From: JAACFF01 sp963807975
GTDB lineage: Bacteria; Chloroflexota; Anaerolineae; Promineifilales; Promineifilaceae
DNA length: 64,000 bases
Direction of reading: 5' to 3'
NCBI GenBank assembly: GCA_963807975.1
Contig: CAWEDV010000002.1
Coordinates: 248,001-312,000, forward strand
This document shows, piece by piece, positions 30,624 through 39,570 of this stretch. The position numbers and the translations under genes were made by a program. Position 1 is the stretch's first letter. Every line of letters starts with the position of its first letter. A model generated the notes under the pieces. It made no database searches. It saw only the letters and a program-made list of their open reading frames with translations, and was not told the DNA's origin.

Positions 30624-30651
30624 AGTATGTAAAAACTAGGATCCAACCCCT
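30624..30651. repeat. 28-bp dispersed repeat, copy 1 (putative element end)
   Basis: The core AAAAACTAGGATCC with flanks matches 63901-63928 at 25 of 28 positions, same orientation. Here it lies 8 bases after the hydrolase stop and about 50 bases before a 5' integrase remnant, so it probably marks the left end of an insertion element. The inverted partner was not found. Confidence 0.65.
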
Positions 30652-30683
30652 CAACTCGAGAGAAAAGCTGACCGAACCCCATT

Positions 30684-30860
30684 CTCGAATGTTTTGATAC
30701 AATCACCATTCTGGAGTTGATTCACATCGGTCGTTTGTCTGAAAAAGACAAAGATCTGGTAATCATGATCTTGCGCCAACAACTGGATGTGATGCTTCTT
30801 TTACAATCAATAACGCGATTAAGGTATTTGCATACTACGGTCGATAGTCTGGCTCGACGC
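30684..30860 (+). mobile_element. Integrase/transposase N-terminal remnant
   Basis: One frame reads ILELIHIGRLSEKDKDLVIM then ILRQQLDVM, close to the start of the helix-turn-helix/rve integrases common in Chloroflexota (usually ...GRLSEKDKDLEILLLRQQL). The match ends after about 45 residues, and nothing of the DDE core follows before the neighbouring gene's stop at 30884. It is a decayed, internally deleted insertion sequence between the convergent hydrolase and DUF5107 genes. The assignment rests on this short match and on the adjacent repeat. Confidence 0.55.
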
Positions 30861-30883
30861 TTTCCACCGCCACTCGCTGGACA

Positions 30884-33800
30884 TTACCTCACCCAGCCTC
30901 TATGTAGGACTGCGCCTAAGTGATTTTTATCCATTTTCAATACCTGTTCGAATTGAATCTGTGCGGTGGAATATTCTCCCAATCCAGTTTTGCCCAAGGC
31001 GATCATGTAATGACAATGAATTCGATTTCGCTCAATTAGGTCTTCATCAAAGACCAGAAAGTCTGGCAAAGAGATTGCAAAATAGTCAATCTCAACTGCA
31101 TCATTCATATGGTTTTGTCCATAATCCACCAAATTCTGGAAGACTTCCCGGGCTTCAGACGATTGCCCAAGCTTCTGATGCGCCAAGCCTTGATAGAAAA
31201 TCTTATCAGGCGGCTGATCATTATAAAACATAGCTGATGTTGGCTCGTTCAATCCGGCAGAAGCAGACATAAACAATTCTCTTGCCTGGTCTGCTTCTCC
31301 CATCCCCTTGTAGGCGCAGCCGAGATAGTAGAAAATATCGTTTTCCTGAACACCATACAGTTTGCCTTCACCAAGGTTTGGCGGGTAAACCTGAGCTCTT
31401 TCAAGGAATTGTACAGCCTCTACGTAGTGGCCATTATCTATGTGTTGTCGCGCCAGTTCCACTAAACAGGTCACGTATTGTCGCGTTACCTTGCCTTCAC
31501 CTCCTTCCCAAGGATGAAAGCTATGGTTCATGAGCATAACTAGCGCATCTTCCGGCCGGCGCAATAAGTTTAGCAAGGTGATACATTCGACAGTTAGATC
31601 ATCGCGCTGGACGACTAGATCTTGGTGTTCCTCAAGAAACGCCAGTCTATCTTCAGGCTGATGATTTAGCTTCTTATAAAGTTGATCTAGTTCGAAACAA
31701 ACGCGGGCGTCACTCTGATTCAAGGAGAAAGCCTTTTCCAGGCTATCCAAGGCACGGCGATCTTGCTTCAACTTATTGAAGTAAGCCAATCCTAAATTGC
31801 GATGCACCGTGGCGAATTGATCGTCCAGTCGACGCGCCTGCTCCCAACCTGCAATCGCCTCCTCGTAGCGCCGGTGTGCGTACCAGAAGTTTCCTAAATA
31901 GTATGGGGCACGTGCATCACTCGGGTTGAGACGCATGGCGCAAGTTAAGGACTGAACATCTTCAAGTCGATTGGGAAAACAGTAGTCGGCTGGCAGATCT
32001 GCCGCTTCCTTGAATGCCTCATAGGCATCCATTGTCTTTCCATTTTGCTCGTAGATCCAGCCCAGCGTGTATTTGGCCATTGGGTGGTTATCATTGGCAC
32101 TTTTCAGGAGTATTATCGAATCGTCGAATAATCCGGCATGGACATAATCAAGTGCCAATTCGATCAATGTATCCGGGGCCATGTGTGTTATTTGCGCAAA
32201 TGCCAGATCACCACTCAAAAGACTTTGTTCCCACAGCGCACCGTATTCCATTGTGTCAATGCTCAAGCTTTCATCAACCGTAGTCATGGCAGTGTCGCGA
32301 TTTCCCAAATGTCTCAGCAGACTTACTTTAAGATGTCGCGCCTTGTGAAAACGGCCGTTTGCCACTAAAGCACGCTCGGTCAGCTTAAGCGCCTCTTCCA
32401 ATCGCCCTGCCCGGCTGGCCAATCGAGCAAGTTCAAAAAATGCCACATCTTGGCAGGCTGCATTCCAGGTCGCTTTGTAAAAGCTGTCAAATGCTTCTTC
32501 GAATCGCCCCTGCATCTTGAGCGACAGCCCCAAATTATAAAATGGTTCACCGTCATTAGGATTCGGATTACGAGAGGTCAACCTCTCAATGGCGCGACGA
32601 AAATGGGTTTCCGCCGCGGTAAATTTACCTCGCCTGTAAAGCAGCAGGCCCAGTGCATTATTGCAGCGACTATCACCAGGATCGCGACGAAGCGCTTCTT
32701 CATAATAAGGTTCAGGGGCATAGGTCGCGTGGCGGTATTGCTCTAAATGCAAACCATTTAGGTACAACTCTTCAACACTGTCAATTTCTGGCGGTGGTTT
32801 AGCAGGCATGGCTGGAGCGGGAATAGCAGGTTTCTCATCAGGCAAAGGCTTGAAGGAAATCAGTTCTTCCTCTTCAGCCATCACCCGTAAAGTAAGCATT
32901 TGGGGCCCAGTTTTCGGAGTCAATTGAACGGTATCTATCAACGCCGCCTCTGGGCTCAAATCACCTTCTTTTTGATAAATCAACCGCTCATTTTCTAAAA
33001 GCGTAATCAGTACTCGGCGCGGTCTGGTTAGATAAACGCCAATAATCGCTTCTGTGCCATCCACCTCTAAATTGACGACCACGTCCTTAGAAGCATTCTT
33101 TGCACCACCGATTTGTTTGTAGGGCATGAAGACTTGACTGAAGCTTTTCTCCTCACCAGGTTGCAGCCAGGTAAAATCAGGTTGGTTATCGGTATAAGCA
33201 CCACACATCAGTTCAATATACGGCCCATCGTCGTCGGTAAGATGCCGATCCCAACTCTGACCAAAATCACCGCAGCCCCATGTCCATTGTTTCTTGCCCG
33301 GCACAAGATGATGATTGGCCACATGCATCATGCCCGCTCCCCTTCCATGATCATAACAACCAACAAATTCGTAGTCTGAATGATATACCATGTAGGAAGT
33401 AGGTACGGGGATGTTTTTGTAACGGCTGATATCAGTGCCCGGGCCGTAATCCACTTTGTAATAGGTGCCGGTCGCAATGGGAAAATCAGATACATCCCGC
33501 TTACCGTGGTCCATGACCGCGTGAACATCAGGCGGGAAAATCGATTGGTAGTCATCATTCACCGCTACCGCGGGATTGGCCCACCACAAGAAAGTCTGTG
33601 GTTCCGAGGTGCGATTGTAGAGCTGCACATTGACTTCGAAATAAGCGCAGTCGGGGAAAAGAGTAAAACCATGCATCCCTTTGGTACGGAACATGGGTTC
33701 GATCTCCGCACACCAGATAGTTTTACTACCATCCGTATTCTCTTCAATTTGCCAATCGACCGCAGAATAAGTTGTTGGCCGGTGATGCTGTGGCCAATTG

Positions 33801-34156
33801 AACTCAATACCACCAGAGATCCAGGGACCCGTTAATCCCACCAGCGCCGGCTTGATGACCTTGTTGTAATAGACAAAATGGTAATTATTTGTCTTATCCA
33901 GGGCCATCTGCAAACGCCCGCCGATTTCAGGCAGAATCATAATCTTTAGATAGCGATTTTCCAGAAAGACGGCAGTGTACGCTTTGTCATATTTCTCGTC
34001 GAACACCTTGTCAATCACTGGATAAGGGTAAACCACACCGCTGCTCCCCTGATAGACACGCTTTTCAAGAAACATGGGGTTCTTATCTGGCTCGCCAATG
34101 CGGTAGGTGGGAATCGTTACCTGTTCAGACCAGCACTTCACTTGATCGACATGCAT
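30884..34156 (-). CDS. DUF5107 and tetratricopeptide repeat protein
   Basis: About 1090 residues from the ATG at 34156 (MHVDQVKCWSEQVTIPTYRI), which has a GGAG 9 bases upstream; a GTG 5 codons earlier is less likely. Residues about 25-350 are the DUF5107 domain, a beta-sandwich related to mutarotases (KIMILPEIGGRLQMALDKTN, ISGGIEFNWPQHHRPTTYS, WWANPAVAVNDDYQSIFPPD). From about 470 to the end come many TPR units (RCNNALGLLLYRRGKFTAAE, MAKYTLGWIYEQNGKTMDAY). No signal peptide. This architecture is known beside bacterial sugar-use operons and is thought to bind carbohydrate; function is unproven. It is the last gene of the leftward catabolic series. Confidence 0.85.
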   Translation of the reverse strand: MHVDQVKCWSEQVTIPTYRIGEPDKNPMFLEKRVYQGSSGVVYPYPVIDKVFDEKYDKAYTAVFLENRYLKIMILPEIGGRLQMALDKTNNYHFVYYNKVIKPALVGLTGPWISGGIEFNWPQHHRPTTYSAVDWQIEENTDGSKTIWCAEIEPMFRTKGMHGFTLFPDCAYFEVNVQLYNRTSEPQTFLWWANPAVAVNDDYQSIFPPDVHAVMDHGKRDVSDFPIATGTYYKVDYGPGTDISRYKNIPVPTSYMVYHSDYEFVGCYDHGRGAGMMHVANHHLVPGKKQWTWGCGDFGQSWDRHLTDDDGPYIELMCGAYTDNQPDFTWLQPGEEKSFSQVFMPYKQIGGAKNASKDVVVNLEVDGTEAIIGVYLTRPRRVLITLLENERLIYQKEGDLSPEAALIDTVQLTPKTGPQMLTLRVMAEEEELISFKPLPDEKPAIPAPAMPAKPPPEIDSVEELYLNGLHLEQYRHATYAPEPYYEEALRRDPGDSRCNNALGLLLYRRGKFTAAETHFRRAIERLTSRNPNPNDGEPFYNLGLSLKMQGRFEEAFDSFYKATWNAACQDVAFFELARLASRAGRLEEALKLTERALVANGRFHKARHLKVSLLRHLGNRDTAMTTVDESLSIDTMEYGALWEQSLLSGDLAFAQITHMAPDTLIELALDYVHAGLFDDSIILLKSANDNHPMAKYTLGWIYEQNGKTMDAYEAFKEAADLPADYCFPNRLEDVQSLTCAMRLNPSDARAPYYLGNFWYAHRRYEEAIAGWEQARRLDDQFATVHRNLGLAYFNKLKQDRRALDSLEKAFSLNQSDARVCFELDQLYKKLNHQPEDRLAFLEEHQDLVVQRDDLTVECITLLNLLRRPEDALVMLMNHSFHPWEGGEGKVTRQYVTCLVELARQHIDNGHYVEAVQFLERAQVYPPNLGEGKLYGVQENDIFYYLGCAYKGMGEADQARELFMSASAGLNEPTSAMFYNDQPPDKIFYQGLAHQKLGQSSEAREVFQNLVDYGQNHMNDAVEIDYFAISLPDFLVFDEDLIERNRIHCHYMIALGKTGLGEYSTAQIQFEQVLKMDKNHLGAVLHRGWVR

Positions 34157-34260
34157 AAGAACAATCTCCACTTCAGCAAGATATCCGTCTCGAGTTTGAA
34201 TTAAGTTAACAGGGAATCAGTCAGAAATGCGAATTTGAGTTAATTAGGGCTAAGTGATTA

Positions 34261-35538
34261 TTAAACAAGATAGCTTCTTGCCTGACGAAACGTATCATAC
34301 ATTGCCAAAAGGTTTTCAACCGGTACATTAGCTATTACATTATGAACTGTGTTGAAGATCCACCCGCCGCCAAGCCGAAAGTCTTCGATTCGGGCTTGAA
34401 CTTCGTGACGGACTTCGTCTGGTGTGCCGAATGGTAACGTTTTTTGCGTATCGACGCCCCCGCCCCAGAAAACCAGCTGTTGACCAAAGTCACGTTTGAG
34501 ATCCACCGGCGTCATATTGCTTGCTGTCCATTGAATAGGATTAAGGATGTCAAAACCAGCTTCAATGAAATGAGGAATCAGCGGCAACAATGAGCCATCC
34601 GTGTGCATGAACGTTTTCCAGGTCGTATTTAAGTGGATCCAATCATTTAGCTGTTTGTGAAAAGGTTTAAAAAGCTTCTCATAGCTCTTTGTAGAAATCA
34701 TCGGCGCATTTTGCCCACCAAAGTCGGTACCAGTCAGGAAAACGACATCCACCCGGTTGCCAACCACGTCATAAATCCGCTGTAGATTGACTAAAACAAT
34801 CTCGCACTGGCGCTCGAAAATTTCGTAGATGTAATCCGGTCTGGTGAGGGTACTGACATACCATTCCTCGATATCGCGAATACCCTTAGGATGCTTGAGC
34901 CAGGTGGCAGGCACCAAGGCAATGTCGCCAAACGCCGTTCCGCCGAAGTTTGCATAAACGGCTTTGTCTGTCTCAGTATACAGGCGGTCAACTTCGCGCC
35001 CAAAAAATGCCAGGTCTTCATCGGAGATAGGCTCAAATTCCTCTAAATTGTCTTCCACATTTAGGTTTGCTTCCTCTAGGACTGGCTGCCGAACAATTGC
35101 GTCGAAGAAATAGCCGTCTTTAGGCATCACGCCGCTCGGTGGAACTGATTTATCACCATCCGGCCACATCAAGATGCTGCCGTCTGCTTCAGGTTGGGTA
35201 TTGTAATGCTCCGGAACCAATACAGGAGTGCCATCAAAGTATTCCCACTCTTTCCAGTTCTCGCACTTGAAGCCAAACATGGACCCAGGTGGGTTAACGC
35301 CTACAACATCGCCTCCCACAGCTTCCAGTAAATCCGTTTTGATCTCACCCAGGTTCTGGTAAGGCTCGATTATTTTTACGGGTGTACCAATGGGGTCAAG
35401 CTTCAAGGCTTGCCGTAATTTGTATACCATTTGTACGTGCATCCCTGTTTGAAAACCTGCACCCAGGTCAAGGGGAATTCGATCTGGTTCTTGATGATTC
35501 AGGGCTAATTGAATACGTTCACGTGAATTCATGATCAA
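34261..35538 (-). CDS. Uroporphyrinogen decarboxylase (URO-D) family protein, copy 1
   Basis: 425 residues with the URO-D/methyltransferase barrel: opening RERIQLALNHQEPDRIPLDL, DVVFLTGTDFGGQNAPMIS, KTFMHTDGSLLPLIPHFIEA, FDILNPIQWTASNMTPVDLK and LVFWGGGVDTQKTLPFGTPD. It is longer than true HemE (about 350) and lacks its substrate arginines, so haem synthesis is unlikely. Members of this superfamily (MtaA, MtbA, CmuA, VdmB) move methyl groups to or from corrinoid proteins, and a corrinoid protein is encoded four genes upstream. The H-x-C zinc motif of MtaA is replaced by H-T-D-G. The start may be the Met at 35532. It sits 12 bases after the next URO-D gene. Confidence 0.85.
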   Translation of the reverse strand: MIMNSRERIQLALNHQEPDRIPLDLGAGFQTGMHVQMVYKLRQALKLDPIGTPVKIIEPYQNLGEIKTDLLEAVGGDVVGVNPPGSMFGFKCENWKEWEYFDGTPVLVPEHYNTQPEADGSILMWPDGDKSVPPSGVMPKDGYFFDAIVRQPVLEEANLNVEDNLEEFEPISDEDLAFFGREVDRLYTETDKAVYANFGGTAFGDIALVPATWLKHPKGIRDIEEWYVSTLTRPDYIYEIFERQCEIVLVNLQRIYDVVGNRVDVVFLTGTDFGGQNAPMISTKSYEKLFKPFHKQLNDWIHLNTTWKTFMHTDGSLLPLIPHFIEAGFDILNPIQWTASNMTPVDLKRDFGQQLVFWGGGVDTQKTLPFGTPDEVRHEVQARIEDFRLGGGWIFNTVHNVIANVPVENLLAMYDTFRQARSYLV

Positions 35539-35550
35539 ACCTCGATTCTG

Positions 35551-36720
35551 CTACAAAGGCTGGTTGGACCTTAACGCGAGTGCGTCATTTTTTCGCAGCT
35601 CTGCTCGTCTGGCTCTGATCCCCTCAACATCAATCGGATAGGATCCATATTCATGAACAGTCTGGTACATCTTGACCGCGTTTTCAGCTGCAATTGCGTC
35701 ATGGACCTCGCTTGAAGATCCAATAAATATGCCGCCTTGTGGCCCGATTTTCTCAATGAGCTCCAGTGTCTCATCCTCGACATCGCTCAAATTGCCATGG
35801 GGCAATGTCTGCATACAGCATACGTTTCCAAATAGCAGTTTGTCCGGATATTCTTCCCTAATCGCGAAAATATCATTGCATCCATTGCGCTCAATGGGAT
35901 TAAGTGCATCGGCCTCCAGGTCATTGAAGATCAGAGGCAAGAAACTGCCATAACGGCCGTCGGTATGGTACATGAATTTGAAACCCTTCTCTTTGATGGG
36001 CTCCGTGATCCATTTCCAGCGTGGCAAGCCTTCCTTACGCACAAATTTCGGGCTGAAGATTGGTCCTGTACTGCCCGAGATATCTTCGCCCATGAACATC
36101 ATCGGCACCTCGGTAACCTCGGCATAGGCCCTGGCAATATAGGCGGAGAACAAGCCTGTACAATCCATAATATGCGATACAAGCTCTGGCGCATCGTAAA
36201 TGCCCAGGGCAAACAATTCCATATCCATATAACTGTAGGCGTCTGTAATAGGTCCTTCGACCGCTCCAAGGAACACCACATCATATTGATTGGCGACATC
36301 CTGGATCTGGCGAATAACCGGCTGGTACCAATCCCTGACTTCTTCATAAACCGGTTTGTTGGGCATATGTTTTTCAAGTTCTTTGAGTGTCTTGAACGGC
36401 CGGTCAGAAATCCAGGCTGTTTCCCCAGCCTGTTTTACGTCCCAATTTGCAGGATCGACGCCAAAAAAGCGAATCCAATTGGTTATCTTTGCCCCCATCC
36501 AATGCTCGACAGGATCATAAACCACGCGAGTAGCGTCAACGCCGCTGTTTTTCCAAGCTCGGGCATTGACTTCCAACAATTCCTCAAAACTATAATGCCG
36601 TCCGGGATCGTAGCCGCCATACTGGACGAGAATCTCTGAATTGTCCAGGAGATCATAGGTCATAATGCGGTCGGTTTTTTGCCACTTAATACCTTTCTTG
36701 AAGCGTTCAAGATTGTTCAT
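35551..36720 (-). CDS. URO-D family protein, copy 2
   Basis: 389 residues from the ATG at 36720 (MNNLERFKKGIKWQKTDRIM), preceded by AAGGA at a spacing of 7; an open frame reaching 36777 runs into the upstream gene and is rejected. Features: VVFLGAVEGPITDAYSYMDM, PMMFMGEDISGSTGPIFSPK, KFMYHTDGRYGSFLPLIFND, LEADALNPIERNGCNDIFAI and KLLFGNVCCMQTLPHGN. The same barrel as the other copies but only distantly similar in sequence, suggesting a different substrate rather than recent duplication. The C-C pair in GNVCC might bind metal. Probably a methyltransferase partner of the corrinoid protein at 38879. Confidence 0.84.
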   Translation of the reverse strand: MNNLERFKKGIKWQKTDRIMTYDLLDNSEILVQYGGYDPGRHYSFEELLEVNARAWKNSGVDATRVVYDPVEHWMGAKITNWIRFFGVDPANWDVKQAGETAWISDRPFKTLKELEKHMPNKPVYEEVRDWYQPVIRQIQDVANQYDVVFLGAVEGPITDAYSYMDMELFALGIYDAPELVSHIMDCTGLFSAYIARAYAEVTEVPMMFMGEDISGSTGPIFSPKFVRKEGLPRWKWITEPIKEKGFKFMYHTDGRYGSFLPLIFNDLEADALNPIERNGCNDIFAIREEYPDKLLFGNVCCMQTLPHGNLSDVEDETLELIEKIGPQGGIFIGSSSEVHDAIAAENAVKMYQTVHEYGSYPIDVEGIRARRAELRKNDALALRSNQPL

Positions 36721-36733
36721 AGGGCATCCTTCT

Positions 36734-37735
36734 TTACATTGAGGGTGGCTGATCTGCGGTTGGAAACGACTGATCACCTGTCCCTAGACGCACGGACAAG
36801 GACCACGATTTAATCTCTTTCGGCTCAATCATGGCCACCAATCCTTTCTCCCAGGCTGTCGCCAGACTGTCATAATAGCCGGTCATCGGTTCCAAAGCAG
36901 CCACCGCTTCATGACTAATCTTGCCTTCGTCAACCCAAAGCCCAAGAAAGGGCGCCTGGTCTGGTTCCCAATCAAGCCTCAGCCAATCCTGCTGCGGTTG
37001 GCGAATTAGCCCAGCCCAGCTAATAGAAATTCCCGGTGGGACAAAGAACTTGCGCGCCTGTCTTAAAGAAGCTGGACCAATCCGATCGATCTGCGCCAGC
37101 TGCCCATCTGTCCGCAGCGCCTCTGGCCAATCAAAAGGCGTTTCCGGTTCGCCCCAACCCCACTCAGCTGGCAGTGTATTGCACACCTTCTTCACCCGTG
37201 GAGGAAGAATAATTGCTGCCGCATCACCATATAAAAACTGTGGGTGAGCAGACCAGAGATATGGCATCCTCTCCACGCCTCGATTTTTCAGCTCATACTG
37301 CATTAGCAGGGTATCTGGAGTGCTGAATGCTAAGGTGCGCATCAGCCAATATGGGAGCACTTTTCCTTCTACGCTAAACCGTAGACAGTCCGGTTGTGTT
37401 GGCTCGAGCGTCCAGGCTAACGGCCACACTTCCCCATGGTCAGGCAGCTTTACACCAAAATTCTCGCCCTCAGCCGGATACTCACAAGCAACAATAGTCG
37501 GAAACATTTCGTCCCAACCACTCATATCCTGCTCGATAAAGTTGGCTCCGTAGGGGGCTTTTTTGAAGGGGCGTTCACCAGAACCTACCAGCCATTCAAG
37601 TTGGTTGCGCTTATCAAACAAGGAAACAATCTTGGCGCCCATTCTAGGGACTACTACAGTGCGGAGAACATCACTTTCCAACACCCAGGCGTCCTGATCA
37701 TGCCAGGAAGTCTTGCTGATTGTAGGTTTAATCAC
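36734..37735 (-). CDS. Aldose 1-epimerase-like (galactose mutarotase fold) protein
   Basis: 333 residues. The opening AWVLESDVLRTVVVPRMGAK, with EQDMSGWDEMFPTIVAC and PDHGEVWPLAWTLE, is typical of the mutarotase-like beta-sandwich superfamily (H-G-E-x-W motif). YLWSAHPQFLYGDA supplies a second His in the expected active-site position. It may interconvert anomers of the imported sugar or only bind it. It is embedded between two URO-D genes with gaps of 13 and 34 bases, so it belongs to the same pathway. Confidence 0.78.
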   Translation of the reverse strand: MIKPTISKTSWHDQDAWVLESDVLRTVVVPRMGAKIVSLFDKRNQLEWLVGSGERPFKKAPYGANFIEQDMSGWDEMFPTIVACEYPAEGENFGVKLPDHGEVWPLAWTLEPTQPDCLRFSVEGKVLPYWLMRTLAFSTPDTLLMQYELKNRGVERMPYLWSAHPQFLYGDAAAIILPPRVKKVCNTLPAEWGWGEPETPFDWPEALRTDGQLAQIDRIGPASLRQARKFFVPPGISISWAGLIRQPQQDWLRLDWEPDQAPFLGLWVDEGKISHEAVAALEPMTGYYDSLATAWEKGLVAMIEPKEIKSWSLSVRLGTGDQSFPTADQPPSM

Positions 37736-37769
37736 GTGTTCTCACTTCTAATAATTGAACCATCGAAAA

Positions 37770-38858
37770 CTATGATGTCGGATAAGGTGTGTCCCTTATA
37801 GTATTGACCATTGCCCAGAAGTTTTCCATTGGCGTATCGAGTTGAACATGGTGAGTAGGACCGATGATCAAACCGCCATTCTTGCCAAGCGTCTCCAGCC
37901 GCGTCTGCACTTCAGACCGGACATCATCCGCTGATCCAAACGGTAGAGTGTGCTGCTCATCAATCGATCCCCAAAAACAAAGTTGATCGCCAAACTCTCG
38001 CTTAAGTTGGGCGGGGTCCATGCTGGCGGGTTGGATGGGGTTAAGCACATCCAGACCAATCTCGATCAGGTCGGGGATAATGGGGGTGATCACGCCATCT
38101 GAGTGGTAGGCAACCTTCACCTGGGGATTGATGGCCTTCACCTCACTAATGATATTTGCCATACGCGGTTTGAGGAACTTGCGCCACATCCTTGGTGACA
38201 TAAGCATGGCATCCTGAGCGCCAATATCATCGCCAACCCAAATCATGTCCACCCCCATCTGCGTCAGCTTTTTCGCTGCAGTCAAATGGTATTGATAAGG
38301 GATCTCGAGGATTCTCTGCGCCAGATCAGGATTTAGAGCCAGATCGGTCAGCATCTGCTCATAGCCACGCAAAGCCCAGGCGGTCTCAAATATGGTTGTA
38401 ACCGTTACCCCAACAATCCAATACTCATCTTTAAACTTTTGCAGCACCCATTTCGCTTCTTCATACAGTTCAGGACGGTTTGGATCGGGGGGCTGGTAGC
38501 TGTCGATTGCATCATCTTCAGCCAGAGGATGGTGAGGAAATTCGGTATATCGTCCAACGCCATAAGGGGTTGAATACTGCACCGATTTCCAACCAATACC
38601 CCATTCATCACTGTATTCATCCGCATCTTGATAATATGAATTCGCCCAACCAACAGAAGTCAGAAGCAGATCCTGATCCAGAGCGCGTTCTAGTTCATAA
38701 GTGTTGCCACCTCCATGCGGATTGTGGATTTTATCACTGCCTAGATCGATTTCCTTCGCCAGCCGTACGGCAAATTCAGGCGTGAATGAAATCTGCATAG
38801 GGCAGCGATCAGGGACTTCTCTATTGAGCGCTGCTAAAACACGGTCACGATGCTTCAT
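37770..38858 (-). CDS. URO-D family protein, copy 3
   Basis: 362 residues: MKHRDRVLAALNREVPDRCP at the start, MIWVGDDIGAQDAMLMSPRM, KVAYHSDGVITPIIPDLIEI, LDVLNPIQPASMDPAQLKRE and LCFWGSIDEQHTLPFGSADD. The H-S-D-G site is equivalent to H-T-D-G in copies 1 and 2. Closer to copy 1 (shared LNPIQ...LKR-FG and TLPFG) than to copy 2. It lies 20 bases downstream of the corrinoid protein gene, the usual arrangement for a corrinoid protein and its methyltransferase. Confidence 0.86.
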   Translation of the reverse strand: MKHRDRVLAALNREVPDRCPMQISFTPEFAVRLAKEIDLGSDKIHNPHGGGNTYELERALDQDLLLTSVGWANSYYQDADEYSDEWGIGWKSVQYSTPYGVGRYTEFPHHPLAEDDAIDSYQPPDPNRPELYEEAKWVLQKFKDEYWIVGVTVTTIFETAWALRGYEQMLTDLALNPDLAQRILEIPYQYHLTAAKKLTQMGVDMIWVGDDIGAQDAMLMSPRMWRKFLKPRMANIISEVKAINPQVKVAYHSDGVITPIIPDLIEIGLDVLNPIQPASMDPAQLKREFGDQLCFWGSIDEQHTLPFGSADDVRSEVQTRLETLGKNGGLIIGPTHHVQLDTPMENFWAMVNTIRDTPYPTS

Positions 38859-38878
38859 ATGCGTAATTGTGCCCTTCG

Positions 38879-39511
38879 TTAGGCGATGAACGACGATGCC
38901 AATCTGGCCGCCTGGCTGGCATCAGGAGCGTATCCATCAGCACCAATCTTTTCAGCAAATTCGGCCGTCACAGGTGCTCCGCCGACCATAATCTTGGCTT
39001 GATCGCGCAACCCAGCATCGTCAATGGCCTGGATCGTCTTTTCGATCATGGGCATCGTGGTTGTTAGCAAAGCTGAGAGGCCCACAACACTGGCCCCCTC
39101 ACGAATTGCGGCAACAAAGGCTTCGGGCGCCACATCGGTACCCAAATCATTGATCTCAAACCCAGCCCCTTCTACCATCATGGCCACCAGGTTTTTGCCA
39201 ATATCATGCAAGTCGCCCTTTACGGTACCAAGGGCAACGATGCCAGCCGGCTTGATATCTTCAGCCACCAGATGAGGCCGGAGCACTGACAGCCCAGCTT
39301 GCATAGCCCGCGCCGCAATTAACATTTCAGGGACAAAATAATCCCCCTCTTCGAATAGGCGTCCCACTTCAGTCATGGCGGAGATCATGCCCTCGTTTAA
39401 TATGACCGGTGCCGAAATGCCTTGATCCAATGCAGCCTGGACTTGATCTTTGGCCCCGTTGGCATTCCCTTCCAAAATACTTTCATAGAGTTCTTCGAGA
39501 ACTTGTTCCAT
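38879..39511 (-). CDS. Corrinoid (B12-binding) methyltransferase protein, MtaC/MtbC type
   Basis: 210 residues. An N-terminal helical cap domain (EELYESILEGNANGAKDQVQ to about 85) is followed by a B12-binding Rossmann domain with GTVKGDLHDIGKNLVAMMVE (D-x-H-x2-G, His ligand to cobalt near residue 105), VVGLSALLTTTMPMI (S-x-L) and IMVGGAPVTAEFAEKIGADG (G-G). This is the full signature of the small corrinoid proteins that carry a methyl group between two methyltransferases. The presence of only one corrinoid protein with four URO-D-like proteins implies several donors or acceptors share it. No corrinoid-reactivating ferredoxin (RamA type) is visible in the window. Confidence 0.93.
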   Translation of the reverse strand: MEQVLEELYESILEGNANGAKDQVQAALDQGISAPVILNEGMISAMTEVGRLFEEGDYFVPEMLIAARAMQAGLSVLRPHLVAEDIKPAGIVALGTVKGDLHDIGKNLVAMMVEGAGFEINDLGTDVAPEAFVAAIREGASVVGLSALLTTTMPMIEKTIQAIDDAGLRDQAKIMVGGAPVTAEFAEKIGADGYAPDASQAARLASSFIA

Positions 39512-39570
39512 GGTGATTTCCTTGTTTTATTAAAGGTATTACGTCAGATTTAACATCTACCTACCTAGAT

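Noticed and set aside
30717..30923. A complete 68-codon gene next to the DUF5107 gene
   Set aside because: Only the first 40 or so residues look like integrase; the remainder is unrelated and overlaps the neighbouring stop, so it is a remnant.
35965..36639. 224-codon plus-strand frame opposite URO-D copy 2
   Set aside because: Antisense to a clear gene; composition and sequence show no protein family.
34261..38858. URO-D genes as haem biosynthesis (hemE)
   Set aside because: Three copies with a corrinoid protein and sugar genes, long and missing HemE substrate arginines; no other haem genes nearby.
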